64,000 nt of DNA, taken from assembly GCA_964505385.1 (NCBI GenBank), contig CAZDIA010000001.1:62001-126000 (forward strand), written 5' to 3'. Position 1 is the first letter of the stretch; every line of letters begins with the position of its first letter. Source of the stretch: SLJN01 sp964505385. GTDB taxonomy: Bacteria; Bacteroidota; Rhodothermia; Balneolales; Natronogracilivirgulaceae. Under the pieces are notes generated by a model. The model did no database searches. It saw nothing but the letters and a program-made list of their open reading frames with translations, and was not told the DNA's origin. Shown here one piece after another: positions 9,677 to 17,990 of this stretch. A program made the position numbers and the translations under genes.

Positions 9677-10411
9677 ATGGAACAACCTCATTCCCATATT
9701 TATGAAATCAGAGTTAATGAACGCAGTGCTGATGGTGGTGTGCCGATGCATCAGATTGGAAATTATTTGCAGGATATTGCCGGTCGCCACGCTTCAGCTC
9801 TGGGCTGGTCAATAGATTCATTGCTTCAATCCGGCAAATCTTGGGTGTTAAGCCGCTTAAAAATAAAATTGCATCAACCTGTGACCAAAAAGGACAGCCG
9901 GCTCACTGTGCAGACCTGGCCATGCGGGGCGGATCGAATGTATGCGTACCGGGCATTTAAAATTCGGAATCAAGAAAATGAGATAATCGGTGGTGCGATA
10001 ACAGCCTGGGTGTTACTTGATCTGAATTCAAGAAGGCCGGCTCAGATGCCCCCTGAAATCATTGAGCTTGCCAAGGGGTATCCTGAACCATTTATGCCGC
10101 CGCCCGGCGATCGGTTACATCCACCTGACGAAAGTTTCGATGGAGTGAATTATCGGGTTAACCCAACCGATATGGATGTGAACGGCCATGTAAACCACAC
10201 CGTCTACATTCGCTGGCTTGAAGATACCATAGCACTTCAAAGCCCCGATCCCGTTACCTTCAAAGAATTGGATATCTCGTTTAAAGAGGAAGTGAAACAG
10301 GGTGAAGAAGTGATTGTTTCAGGTGAAGAAGGATTTAACAACCATTTGCCTATGGCGGTAATGCAGAGCCCGGAAAATGTAGTATGTCTGGCGCAGGTTG
10401 CATTAAGCTAA
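9677..10411 (+). CDS. Acyl-ACP thioesterase (FatA/FatB family)
   Basis: 244 aa, a double hot-dog protein of the bacterial acyl-ACP thioesterase type. The second hot-dog carries 'DMDVNGHVNHTVYIRWLED', where Asp167, Asn169 and His171 match the catalytic Asp-x-Asn-x-His set of plant FatA/FatB. It hydrolyses acyl-ACP to free fatty acid in the cytoplasm. The downstream enoyl-CoA hydratase and hydroxyacyl-CoA dehydrogenase suggest a local lipid or acyl-CoA theme, but gaps of 128 and 84 bp leave operon structure uncertain. Confidence 0.85.
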   Translation: MEQPHSHIYEIRVNERSADGGVPMHQIGNYLQDIAGRHASALGWSIDSLLQSGKSWVLSRLKIKLHQPVTKKDSRLTVQTWPCGADRMYAYRAFKIRNQENEIIGGAITAWVLLDLNSRRPAQMPPEIIELAKGYPEPFMPPPGDRLHPPDESFDGVNYRVNPTDMDVNGHVNHTVYIRWLEDTIALQSPDPVTFKELDISFKEEVKQGEEVIVSGEEGFNNHLPMAVMQSPENVVCLAQVALS

Positions 10412-10539
10412 CCGATGATATTCGAAAATAAGATGAATTCATTTTATTACTTGCTGAATTTTAAATATGTAACCCGGTGAATAATCGGATTATATATCTT
10501 GGAATTCGGGGCAATAGTAAAATCTAAATTTATATTCAT

Positions 10540-11325
10540 ATGCAATACATTGAGTTAACCAAAGAGGAAGCAATTGCAATCATCCGGCTGAATCGACCGG
10601 CAAAAATGAATGCAATCTTTCAGGAAATGGCTGCGGAATTACAGAATACGCTTAATGAATTGTCGGAGAATAATGAGATTCGTGCAGTTATTTTAACGGC
10701 AAATGGGGATGGGTTCTGTGCCGGTCAGGATTTAAAGGAAGCGGTGGAATACGGCAAAGACCCGGATGCGAAGTTGAGTACTATCGTTCGTAATACCTAC
10801 AATCCCATTGTAAAGGCGATCACCGGGATGCCGAAACCCGTAATTGCCGCCGTAAACGGAACGGCTGCGGGAGCAGGTGCGAACCTCGCGCTTGCCTGCG
10901 ACGTGGTATTAGCTTCCAGCAAAGCTAAGTTTGTTCAATCATTCACCGGCATTGCCCTGATTCCCGACACCGCCGGTACATGGATGCTGCCACGACTTGT
11001 CGGGCTTGCCCGTGCGAAATATCTGGCGCTCACAGCAGAAGAGGTTACCCCGGAATATGCCGAAAAAACCGGGATGATACATTCGGTTGTTGATCACAGC
11101 TATCTGGAAAGCGAAGCTTTGAAAATGGCGAAAAAGTTTACTTCAATGCCTACTCAGGCGCTCGCGTTCACCAAAAAAGCTCTGAATCAAAGTTTCGAAA
11201 ACACTTTGGATGATCAACTTGAGCTGGAAGCCGAACTTCAGGAAAAAGCCGGTTTAACTGAAGATTTTAATGAGGGGATTAATGCGTTTGTAGAAAAACG
11301 AGAGCCTAGGTTTACCGGGAAATAA
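10540..11325 (+). CDS. Enoyl-CoA hydratase/isomerase, PaaG-like
   Basis: 261 aa crotonase-fold protein. 'FCAGQDLKEA' and 'NGTAAGAGANLALACD' build the oxyanion hole. Asp143 in 'LIPDTAGTWMLPRLVG' matches the catalytic acid of PaaG rather than the Glu pair of ordinary enoyl-CoA hydratases. PaaG isomerises ring-1,2-epoxyphenylacetyl-CoA or shifts double bonds in beta-oxidation. No other paa genes (paaABCE, paaZ, paaK) are near, so general acyl-CoA isomerase activity is at least as likely. Confidence 0.82.
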   Translation: MQYIELTKEEAIAIIRLNRPAKMNAIFQEMAAELQNTLNELSENNEIRAVILTANGDGFCAGQDLKEAVEYGKDPDAKLSTIVRNTYNPIVKAITGMPKPVIAAVNGTAAGAGANLALACDVVLASSKAKFVQSFTGIALIPDTAGTWMLPRLVGLARAKYLALTAEEVTPEYAEKTGMIHSVVDHSYLESEALKMAKKFTSMPTQALAFTKKALNQSFENTLDDQLELEAELQEKAGLTEDFNEGINAFVEKREPRFTGK

Positions 11326-11409
11326 GATTGAGTTATCGGGGAACTTCTGTAAAAAAAGAATGCGATTAAATCTGAAATTTTTAATCTGTAAAGTCAACAA
11401 TTTTAACTT

Positions 11410-12573
11410 ATGCCACAAACTATAGCAGTACTTGGGGCCGGCACAATGGGCAGCGGAATTGCCCAGGTAGCCGCGACTTATAATCATAATGTGATTCTTT
11501 ATGAACCCCATAAAGAAGTGTTGGATTATTCACGCAAGAACCTGACGCGCATCCTCAACCGGCAGGTAGAAAAGGAGAGAATGACCAACGAACAGGTAAA
11601 CGGGATTCTGGATCGGCTCGCGTCGGTTACCGATTTGAAATATATCAAGCAGGCAGATGTGGTTATTGAGGCAATTATTGAAGATGCAGAAATCAAGAAA
11701 GATTTGTATGAAGAAGCAGAGCCTTTGGTAAGCGACGATGCCATCATAGCCACTAATACATCATCGCTTTCTGTCGCTTCACTCACCGGGGCGTTCAAAA
11801 AACCGGAAAGATTTCTGGGAATTCACTTCTTTAACCCCGCACCGTTGATGCCGCTCGTGGAGATTGTACCATCTGTACTCACTAAAGAAGATATTACTGA
11901 CACTGCGCGGAAGCTTATTGACAGCTGGGATAAAACTACCGTTTTGGCTAAAGATCTCCCCGGATTTATTGTAAACCGGATTGCGCGGCCATTTTACGGT
12001 GAAGCGTTGCGGATACTGGAGGAAGGTATCGCTGATGTTGCCACTATCGATAAGGCAATGAAGGAAGAAGGTGGTTTTCGAATGGGGCCGTTTGAATTAA
12101 TGGATTTTATCGGGAATGATGTGAATCAAAAAGTGAGCGAGACAGTATTTGAATCCTTTTATTATGATCCCCGCTACCGGCCATCCCTCACGCAAAAACG
12201 AATGGCGGAGGCAGGCTTGCTCGGGCGCAAATCTGAAAAAGGGTTTTATGATTATCGCGAGGGTGCTGAAAAACCGGCTGCAACAGAAGATGAGGAACTG
12301 AGCCGCCAAATAGCAGACCGGATCATTACCATGTTAATTAACCAGGCGGCAGAAGCCTGCTGGCTGAATGTGGCTTCCAAAGAAGAAATAGATCTGGCTA
12401 TGACCAAAGGCGTCAACTATCCTAAAGGGTTGCTGGCCTGGGCAGATGAACTTGGCGCAAAAGAAATCGTCAACCGGATGGATGCGTATTATGATTATTA
12501 TCGCGAAGACCGGTACCGTTGCTGCCCCTTATTGAGAGATATGGCAGCATCCGGGAAAAAGTTTTTTGGTTAA
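11410..12573 (+). CDS. 3-hydroxyacyl-CoA dehydrogenase
   Basis: 387 aa. The NAD-binding Rossmann motif 'LGAGTMGSGIAQVAA' is at residues 8-22, and the catalytic region 'HFFNPAPLMPLVEIV' follows near 138. Two C-terminal 3HCDH domains are recognisable ('PGFIVNRIARPF' and 'LINQAAEACWLNVAS'). It oxidises 3-hydroxyacyl-CoA with NAD+. It resembles PaaH/FadB-type dehydrogenases without a hydratase fusion and pairs naturally with the PaaG-like gene 84 bp upstream. Confidence 0.9.
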   Translation: MPQTIAVLGAGTMGSGIAQVAATYNHNVILYEPHKEVLDYSRKNLTRILNRQVEKERMTNEQVNGILDRLASVTDLKYIKQADVVIEAIIEDAEIKKDLYEEAEPLVSDDAIIATNTSSLSVASLTGAFKKPERFLGIHFFNPAPLMPLVEIVPSVLTKEDITDTARKLIDSWDKTTVLAKDLPGFIVNRIARPFYGEALRILEEGIADVATIDKAMKEEGGFRMGPFELMDFIGNDVNQKVSETVFESFYYDPRYRPSLTQKRMAEAGLLGRKSEKGFYDYREGAEKPAATEDEELSRQIADRIITMLINQAAEACWLNVASKEEIDLAMTKGVNYPKGLLAWADELGAKEIVNRMDAYYDYYREDRYRCCPLLRDMAASGKKFFG

Positions 12574-12577
12574 AACT

Positions 12578-12985
12578 TTAGCCGGACCCATCCTTTTCCA
12601 GTTTTAAGGATGCTGAGTTTATGCAGTATCGAAGCCCTGTAGGCTCGGGCCCGTCATCAAAAACATGGCCAAGGTGGCCGTCGCATTTTGCACAAAGCAC
12701 CTCGGTGCGTACCATCGCAAATGAAGTATCGGTTTCCTCTTCGATGTTACCGTGATCGTAAGGAGCATAAAAACTGGGCCATCCCGAGCCGGAATCATAC
12801 TTGGTTTCAGAAGAAAAAAGCGGATTGCCGCATCCGGCACACACGTAAGTTCCGGTTTCTTTGGTTTCATTGTACTCTCCCGAAAAAGCGCGCTCGGTGC
12901 CTTTTTGTCTCAACACCCGGAATTGATCCGGGGAAAGAATTTCAGCCCATTCATTTTCGCTCTTATTAACTTTTTGCTTCTTCAT
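12578..12985 (-). CDS. msrB: Peptide methionine-(R)-sulfoxide reductase MsrB
   Basis: 135 aa. Two CxxC zinc motifs are present (Cys49/Cys52 in 'CAGCG', Cys98/Cys101 in 'CAKCDGHLGHVF') and the catalytic Cys121 in 'GLRYCINS'. 'SGWPSF' is the substrate-binding signature. It repairs the R form of methionine sulfoxide in proteins. No signal peptide is seen, so it is cytoplasmic. Convergent with the dehydrogenase gene, only 4 bp apart. Confidence 0.95.
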   Translation of the reverse strand: MKKQKVNKSENEWAEILSPDQFRVLRQKGTERAFSGEYNETKETGTYVCAGCGNPLFSSETKYDSGSGWPSFYAPYDHGNIEEETDTSFAMVRTEVLCAKCDGHLGHVFDDGPEPTGLRYCINSASLKLEKDGSG

Positions 12986-13101
12986 AACCAGTTTGATGAT
13001 TTAGGACACTTGGAGTTTTCTTTCAGAATTTCTTTAACAAGAAAAGAGGCTAATTCATTCTTTGTAAAGGAATTGATACCTAAATATAAAATAGCACCGG
13101 G

Positions 13102-13875
13102 CTATTTTTTCCATCTTCTCGTTTTTCCGCCCTTGGACTTGCGCGTAGATGAATATTTCAGAATATGACGATATAGAAAAAATATGGTCGGATCATTTGG
13201 AATCTCTTGCTGTAAACCTTGCCACATCATCACCTCTTTAGCTGCTGTAGATTCTGAATCGAGAGTGAGATTTTGCCCATAGCCGAGGACGGTGTCGGGT
13301 TTTAAATTTTCGAGCAAATCTTTCCAGAGATCACTGCTTCGGTAAGGGGTTTCCATAAATAAATGTGTGTATCCGTCCTTGCCGGCGCTTTCTTCAATTT
13401 TTGTGATTGATTTGATACGATCCTGTTTTTTTCGGGGAAGATATCCGTGGAATGTAAACTGCTGACCGTTACCGCCTGATGCCATTAATGCCAGTATTAT
13501 GGAGGATGGTCCGGTTAGTGGATGAACGATGATGTCCTGATGGTGGGCATATCGCACAAGTTCGGCACCCGGATCAGCGACTGCCGGCGCACCCGCCTCA
13601 GAAAACATGCCCGCTTTTCCGGATTCAAGGATAACCTCAATTAACTCCTGAGTTTCCTTTGCAGATGACTTTTTATTGAGGACGTAGAGTTTTAGTTCAT
13701 ACTCAGGAATCGGATGTTCGATCCATTGCAAAAATTTCCGGGCGGATGGGAGGGATTCAACGATAAAAGTATCCAGCTCATGGATAACGCGGATAACATC
13801 CGGCGGCAGACTGTTATTAGCTGATGTTTTACCCAAAGGTGTGGGGATCAGATAAAGTCGGGGCCGGCTATCCAT
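13102..13875 (-). CDS. RsmI-like SAM-dependent (tetrapyrrole-fold) methyltransferase
   Basis: 257 aa. The fold signature 'YLIPTPLG' at the N terminus, 'FSEAGAPAVADPGAELVRYA' (91-110) and 'TGPSSIILALMASG' (121-134) match RsmI, which 2'-O-methylates C1402 of 16S rRNA. The canonical RsmI motif is SDAGTPxISDPG; the deviations here (SEAGAP, VADPG) mark the divergent Bacteroidota subfamily, so the exact target is uncertain. A basic C-terminal tail (KSKGGKTRRWKK) could bind RNA. It overlaps the stop of the upstream gene (TAATG). Confidence 0.78.
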   Translation of the reverse strand: MDSRPRLYLIPTPLGKTSANNSLPPDVIRVIHELDTFIVESLPSARKFLQWIEHPIPEYELKLYVLNKKSSAKETQELIEVILESGKAGMFSEAGAPAVADPGAELVRYAHHQDIIVHPLTGPSSIILALMASGGNGQQFTFHGYLPRKKQDRIKSITKIEESAGKDGYTHLFMETPYRSSDLWKDLLENLKPDTVLGYGQNLTLDSESTAAKEVMMWQGLQQEIPNDPTIFFLYRHILKYSSTRKSKGGKTRRWKK

Positions 13876-14363
13876 TATTTATCGACAATTTCATAACGGA
13901 TTTCTTCGTCTGGTTCGGCAGTTTTCCGGATAGCAAAACGGCTTGCTTTCACACCCAACCAAGAAGTAATGATTAGGGCAATCAGTAGCATTACAAAATT
14001 GGCCATCACCATATTTCGGTGAAACTCATAAATCGGAATTATGACAATTTCCTGATGACTGTCTTCCAGATAATGAATCGGCATGGTGTTGGCATCCTGG
14101 ATCTGAGCAGCATTTTGAATAGGTTGGGAGAGTTGTCTGCGAATGAATTCGCCCGATTCGGTTTCGAATTCAAGGGTGATGTAACCGTTGGTTTGAGCGG
14201 CAATCTGTGTGATGTCGAAATCAACTACATCAGCAAGGTACGTTTCACCTTCATTGGTCGTCTGTTGCAGACCGAAAAAAACCATTCCCTGATGTATCAG
14301 TAAAAAAGTCAGATAAGCCGGGAGTAACCAGAAAAAATGCCAGAAGTTATGAAGCTCTTTCAT
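13875..14363 (-). CDS. Membrane protein of unknown function, two TM segments
   Basis: 162 aa, not recognised. A hydrophobic segment at about residues 10-30 and another at 115-138 flank a polar 80-residue domain that would lie outside the membrane on topology grounds. The tail is charged. Its stop shares a base with the start of the RsmI-like gene (TAATG), so it is translationally coupled to it. Confidence 0.6.
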   Translation of the reverse strand: MKELHNFWHFFWLLPAYLTFLLIHQGMVFFGLQQTTNEGETYLADVVDFDITQIAAQTNGYITLEFETESGEFIRRQLSQPIQNAAQIQDANTMPIHYLEDSHQEIVIIPIYEFHRNMVMANFVMLLIALIITSWLGVKASRFAIRKTAEPDEEIRYEIVDK

Positions 14364-14457
14364 ATTAATACTTAAAATTGCACAGCACAGAAATTGACAC
14401 GAAGGTTACGGGCGATAATTCAGTTCATTGTGATGCAGATGCCGACTTAGTGTTAAT

Positions 14458-15168
14458 TTACCAGTTCGGCACCAGGCGTTTTAATGCTTCTACTATCAAT
14501 TCGGACGCATGATCACTGTTGAAGGTTTGATTATCGATGATTAAATCATAATACTTTTGGTCGCGAATATCCTTTTTCGTAAAGCTTTTAATCATCTGTT
14601 GTCTGGCGCGCTCATTTTCCTCAATCAGCTCCTCAGCTTCATTTTCTGAGATCGATAATGTTTTGCTGATACGTTTAATGCGAAATTTCAGATCAGCTTT
14701 AAGTCTTATATGAAGACAATCATGTATATTCTGATTCAGAATAGCACCGCCCGAACCCACAATAATGCAATTGCCTTTTCTTGCAAGGGCATTCACATTT
14801 TGAGCCATTTGCTTGTACAGTGTATAATTATCAGGCTTGTGTGCCAATAATTTATCAACAAAAACCTCTACCTGAGATCGTTGCTGCTCATTAAGAGAGG
14901 CGATCAGCTCCTTATCAAAATCTTCGTTTTCAGTGAGCTCAGCAATCAGTTTACGGTTGTATATGATCCAGTCAACACCATCATGTTTTTTCAGGAGCTC
15001 GGATAATTTTCTGGCAGTCGGCAATGCTTCACAGCCAAACTCCCTGGATAATGTAATTACCGGTTTTACTCGTTTGCCTTTCTTTATCGTAGATGCGAAG
15101 TATTGCTTCGCCTGGTGACGTATACTTTGATCAATCTTGGGAGTTAACCTGGTAATGATGTCTGGCAT
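14458..15168 (-). CDS. Cytidylate-kinase-like protein
   Basis: 236 aa. The N-terminal 'VITLSREFGCEALPTARKLSELL' and the later 'CIIVGSGGAILNQ' and 'LHIRLKADLKFRIKRI' resemble the cytidylate-kinase-like family, P-loop NTPases in which the first motif begins ISREfGsgG. Here the glycine-rich loop has become GCEALPT, with no GKS/GKT, so canonical nucleotide binding is doubtful. It may be a non-canonical kinase or a regulator that kept the fold. It stands alone, 95 bp from its neighbour. Confidence 0.65.
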   Translation of the reverse strand: MPDIITRLTPKIDQSIRHQAKQYFASTIKKGKRVKPVITLSREFGCEALPTARKLSELLKKHDGVDWIIYNRKLIAELTENEDFDKELIASLNEQQRSQVEVFVDKLLAHKPDNYTLYKQMAQNVNALARKGNCIIVGSGGAILNQNIHDCLHIRLKADLKFRIKRISKTLSISENEAEELIEENERARQQMIKSFTKKDIRDQKYYDLIIDNQTFNSDHASELIVEALKRLVPNW

Positions 15169-15253
15169 GGCTATTGGAAATTAATGGTTGCGATTTAATG
15201 CATCAGGGTAGTAATAATTCTATGACTTACTTTAAAATACACTTTTCGGTTTA

Positions 15254-16444
15254 TTATTGATTATTCAAAGAAGATATGGTTCGCCGATGCAGCTCAGGAT
15301 CATACATAAGCCGTTTTTGGTAATCCTGGTTCATAAAATTACTTGACATATGCATCCATAAACCGATTGGCAGTTCATCATATAAGATAGCCTGGGCATA
15401 GCGTTCATTGGTGTATTGGGACTCTCCCATATCTATTCCTCCGAGAATGCTCATTCTGTCGTCATACACAGCCCCATAGCGGTTAAGGTGGCGCCTGGTC
15501 GAGCCTTCTTCCATCGGCCAACTCAAAATATCATACATTTTTTGGCTTGCTTCAGGCGATACAAACTCCTCATCTAGTATGGACTTGGAAAAACCGGCAA
15601 AAGCGGAGGTTGTACCTTCCGGTAATAAATTATAGAGTTCACGCTGCTCCGTAAAATTCAGATTATGACCGTCTCCTCCAAAAGCCTGATTCACCTGTTG
15701 GTGAAACTCTTCATCGTTTTGGAATGCATCGAACTGATCCAGAATCTTATTTTGTAATTCATTGTCCGGCATATTATTAAGTTCGGATATGCGATCTCCG
15801 CTATCTTCTCCATGCAACATTGGCTGGGCAAGAATATAAAATGCCGACCAGGGCAGGGGTGCTTCTACATTACTACCAAGCTGTGATTCTGTAAAGCTTT
15901 TAACCCGCTCATGGCCAAGCAGGTTGAACATGAAGTCAGCGGAAGCAAGGTGGTTATTTTTAATCATTGTTTGGGCAACATGCTTGAGTTCCACCTCCCC
16001 ATCTGTAGATTTTTCTCTCAGATAATTCATGCTGATCTGGTGTGATGAGGCAGCAATATTAGGAAGTTGAAGTTGCTCAATATCGTCAAGAGTGATGAGC
16101 GAATCAGCCGGGTAAAGCCCCTCGGTTTCCGCTTTAATCCAGGCCCCGAGCAAAATGATGTGGCCGGTTGCCCCCATAACTCGGGGGGTGTCTTCCTGGT
16201 AATGAATCGACTGGTCAGGGTAAGTGAGATTTAGCGAAGTTACGGATACATTTTGGGGATTTTCATCAATATAGTCTACAAGACCGGCGAGGGAATATGT
16301 TTTTTCAACCCATTCACTGCCTTCAGCAAGAGCCGATCTGTTGTAGTAAACAGTTTCGAAAGCCTGACGGTTGAGAAAAAAAACAAGAGCTAAAATCGAA
16401 ATGATTACAAGAAGCAAGCTCCCAAAAAACTTTAGTTTGTGCAT
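15254..16444 (-). CDS. Beta-lactamase-fold (class A-like) protein lacking catalytic residues
   Basis: 396 aa, anchored by an uncleaved N-terminal membrane segment (residues 7-25). The arrangement matches class A beta-lactamase-like serine hydrolases: 'RVMGATGHIILLGAWI' aligns with the SxxK region and 'MIKNNHLASADFMFNLLG' with the SDN region. The nucleophile Ser becomes Thr93, the Lys becomes Ile96, and SDN becomes Lys-Asn-Asn (162-164). It is therefore probably not an active acyl-enzyme hydrolase. A cell-envelope binding or structural role is possible. The motif alignment was done by eye. Confidence 0.55.
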   Translation of the reverse strand: MHKLKFFGSLLLVIISILALVFFLNRQAFETVYYNRSALAEGSEWVEKTYSLAGLVDYIDENPQNVSVTSLNLTYPDQSIHYQEDTPRVMGATGHIILLGAWIKAETEGLYPADSLITLDDIEQLQLPNIAASSHQISMNYLREKSTDGEVELKHVAQTMIKNNHLASADFMFNLLGHERVKSFTESQLGSNVEAPLPWSAFYILAQPMLHGEDSGDRISELNNMPDNELQNKILDQFDAFQNDEEFHQQVNQAFGGDGHNLNFTEQRELYNLLPEGTTSAFAGFSKSILDEEFVSPEASQKMYDILSWPMEEGSTRRHLNRYGAVYDDRMSILGGIDMGESQYTNERYAQAILYDELPIGLWMHMSSNFMNQDYQKRLMYDPELHRRTISSLNNQ

Positions 16445-16730
16445 GGTGTGGGAATAATTTAAATCACATTGTTCAAGCAGGGTTCGGTAAACCCTATTAA
16501 ATAAAGAAACGCAAATATATTAAAGTTGCATATGCTGAAGTTGGCCGGGGAATATAAACAGGGAATACCAAATTTACCTGGTAATGATTAGTAAAGTTAA
16601 ACCGGAAGCAAAATTCGATAGAGCGCCTCTAAGAAAACGTCAATATTTTCGTTGCGCTCGCCACATATCGTAGCTTAGAAGGCCAAAATTACTATATGGG
16701 TCGTCATAAAATCCCATTTCTTAACCTGAA

Positions 16731-16810
16731 TTCGATTCTAAATCAGCAGTGTTTATAGTACAATTGCCAACATCTGCGCATAAATCGAGGCTGCCTCGAC
16801 TTATGGCGGG
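16731..16810 (+). repeat. Dispersed repeat copy A with internal hairpin
   Basis: Shares TTCGATTCTAAATCAGC, then xxTTTATAG-ACA, then GCATAAATCG, with copy B at 23084. Positions 16779-16805 form a 27-nt hairpin with 12 of 13 possible pairs (arms CATAAATCGAGG and CCTCGACTTATG, loop CTG with C-G closing). Confidence 0.7.
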
Positions 16811-16853
16811 ATGTGTTCGTTGTTGTCATTTTGCTGAAACCTCGAATTTGTCT

Positions 16854-16964
16854 AGCCACAACGGGCACAGAAAAAGACACAAGGGGCACTACGTTTTATT
16901 TAGAGTGATTATTTCTTTGTGTAGGTGGCGTCTCCGTTGTGCTTGTGGTGGTGAAACTTCCTGG
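16854..16964. repeat. Imperfect long inverted repeat of CACAA type
   Basis: CACAACGG (16857-16864) pairs with CCGTTGTG (16934-16941), and ACACAA (16877-16882) with TTGTGT (16917-16922), leaving a loop of about 34 nt. The arms resemble the widespread ACCACNAAGGGCACNAAG-type intergenic repeats seen in many bacterial genomes. Confidence 0.55.
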
Positions 16965-17278
16965 AGATGCGAAAAATTCCTAACCTACGATAAGGGCCAG
17001 GCCATGTGCAGTAAATAAAATCTTAACAACTGCCTACAAAAATCACGAGTAACTAAATCGAAATTAGATTCTTGAGCTAGGCGTTCAGCATACAGCGCCC
17101 ATCCTTCAACAAAAACCGTGAATCCGGCAGGGCGTCGAGCATCCGGAATGTTTTCAAGTTGTAGCTGAAGGGCAGTTTACAGATCAAGCCAAGAATGGAT
17201 TCATGAAGAGAAACGCTAGTCAGAGTTTAATAGAGATGGTAAAGTTACCTTATCGGAAAGCATAGTAACAAGGCAATA

Positions 17279-17890
17279 TTAATAACCCCAGGGATCAGGG
17301 GGTGTTTCTACTGTTTCAGAAATATCAAATTTGAACCGAATTGAATGACCGTGCTTTGGCCAGTGTACCCCGTAGGCGAATGTTTCATCATCCATAAAAT
17401 CAAGAAACCAGAAGTTATCGAATCGCTCCGGCAGGATTTCAGCCGTGTAATCATCTGCTTCAAAGATCTGTCGGTGAGGCAGACCGGGTGATGGAGCAAG
17501 CCCGCCGTATTGCGATATTTCTTCTTCTGTGCCGTCTTCATAACGATGATCGTGCTTCAGTTGCAAAGTGCCTTCAGTTTGGGAAAGCATGAGATTGCGG
17601 GAATGATCATCATTAACATGAAAAGCTATGTGAATAAGCTCGTCAGTGCATTCGCGAATATGTATTGCAGCGTATTCGGGATCGAGATCCTGAGCATAGT
17701 AGGGTGTGGCATCAGCCAGCTCACCTTCAAAGGTTTTTCCGCAATTATCAGCCACACGCTCCCAGAACTCCTGTTGCTCTGGTGCCAGCTCTTCGTTGTT
17801 GTTACCGGCTTTAGCAGTGCTGTTGCCGGCGTAAAAGGCTACGAATGTTGTTAATAGAAATATTCCCGCCCAGTGATTATGGATTTTCAT
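17279..17890 (-). CDS. Secreted protein of unknown function
   Basis: 203 aa with a signal peptide (about residues 1-27, ending STAKA). The mature protein is acidic, has two cysteines (in 'DNCGKTF' and 'RECTDELIH') that may form a disulfide, and many His and Asp residues. I do not recognise a family. It probably lies in the periplasm. Codon use looks like that of its neighbours. Confidence 0.6.
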   Translation of the reverse strand: MKIHNHWAGIFLLTTFVAFYAGNSTAKAGNNNEELAPEQQEFWERVADNCGKTFEGELADATPYYAQDLDPEYAAIHIRECTDELIHIAFHVNDDHSRNLMLSQTEGTLQLKHDHRYEDGTEEEISQYGGLAPSPGLPHRQIFEADDYTAEILPERFDNFWFLDFMDDETFAYGVHWPKHGHSIRFKFDISETVETPPDPWGY

Positions 17891-17990
17891 GGTATTGGTT
17901 TTTGCTCTGAAATTTTAAGTCAGACTTTAACGAAAAACCATTGAAATCCAAAGCGGGATTTCCATTACATTTATATTAGTGTTCTGAAGC

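Larger units (their letters stand above)
16445..17278. other. 834-bp non-coding region with repeats
   Basis: No convincing gene. It holds one copy of a dispersed repeat (16731-16810) containing a near-perfect hairpin, and then a larger imperfect inverted repeat (16854-16964) of the CACAA-type. The remaining sequence shows nothing recognisable. An 89-codon open frame across the repeats is rejected as coding. Confidence 0.6.

Noticed and set aside
12752..13168. 138-codon plus-strand open frame over msrB and the RsmI-like gene
   Set aside because: Antisense to two clear genes with diagnostic motifs; no family resemblance of its own.
16749..17018. 89-codon open frame rich in Cys and Arg
   Set aside because: It runs through the dispersed repeat and both arms of the inverted repeat; composition follows the repeats, not coding sequence.
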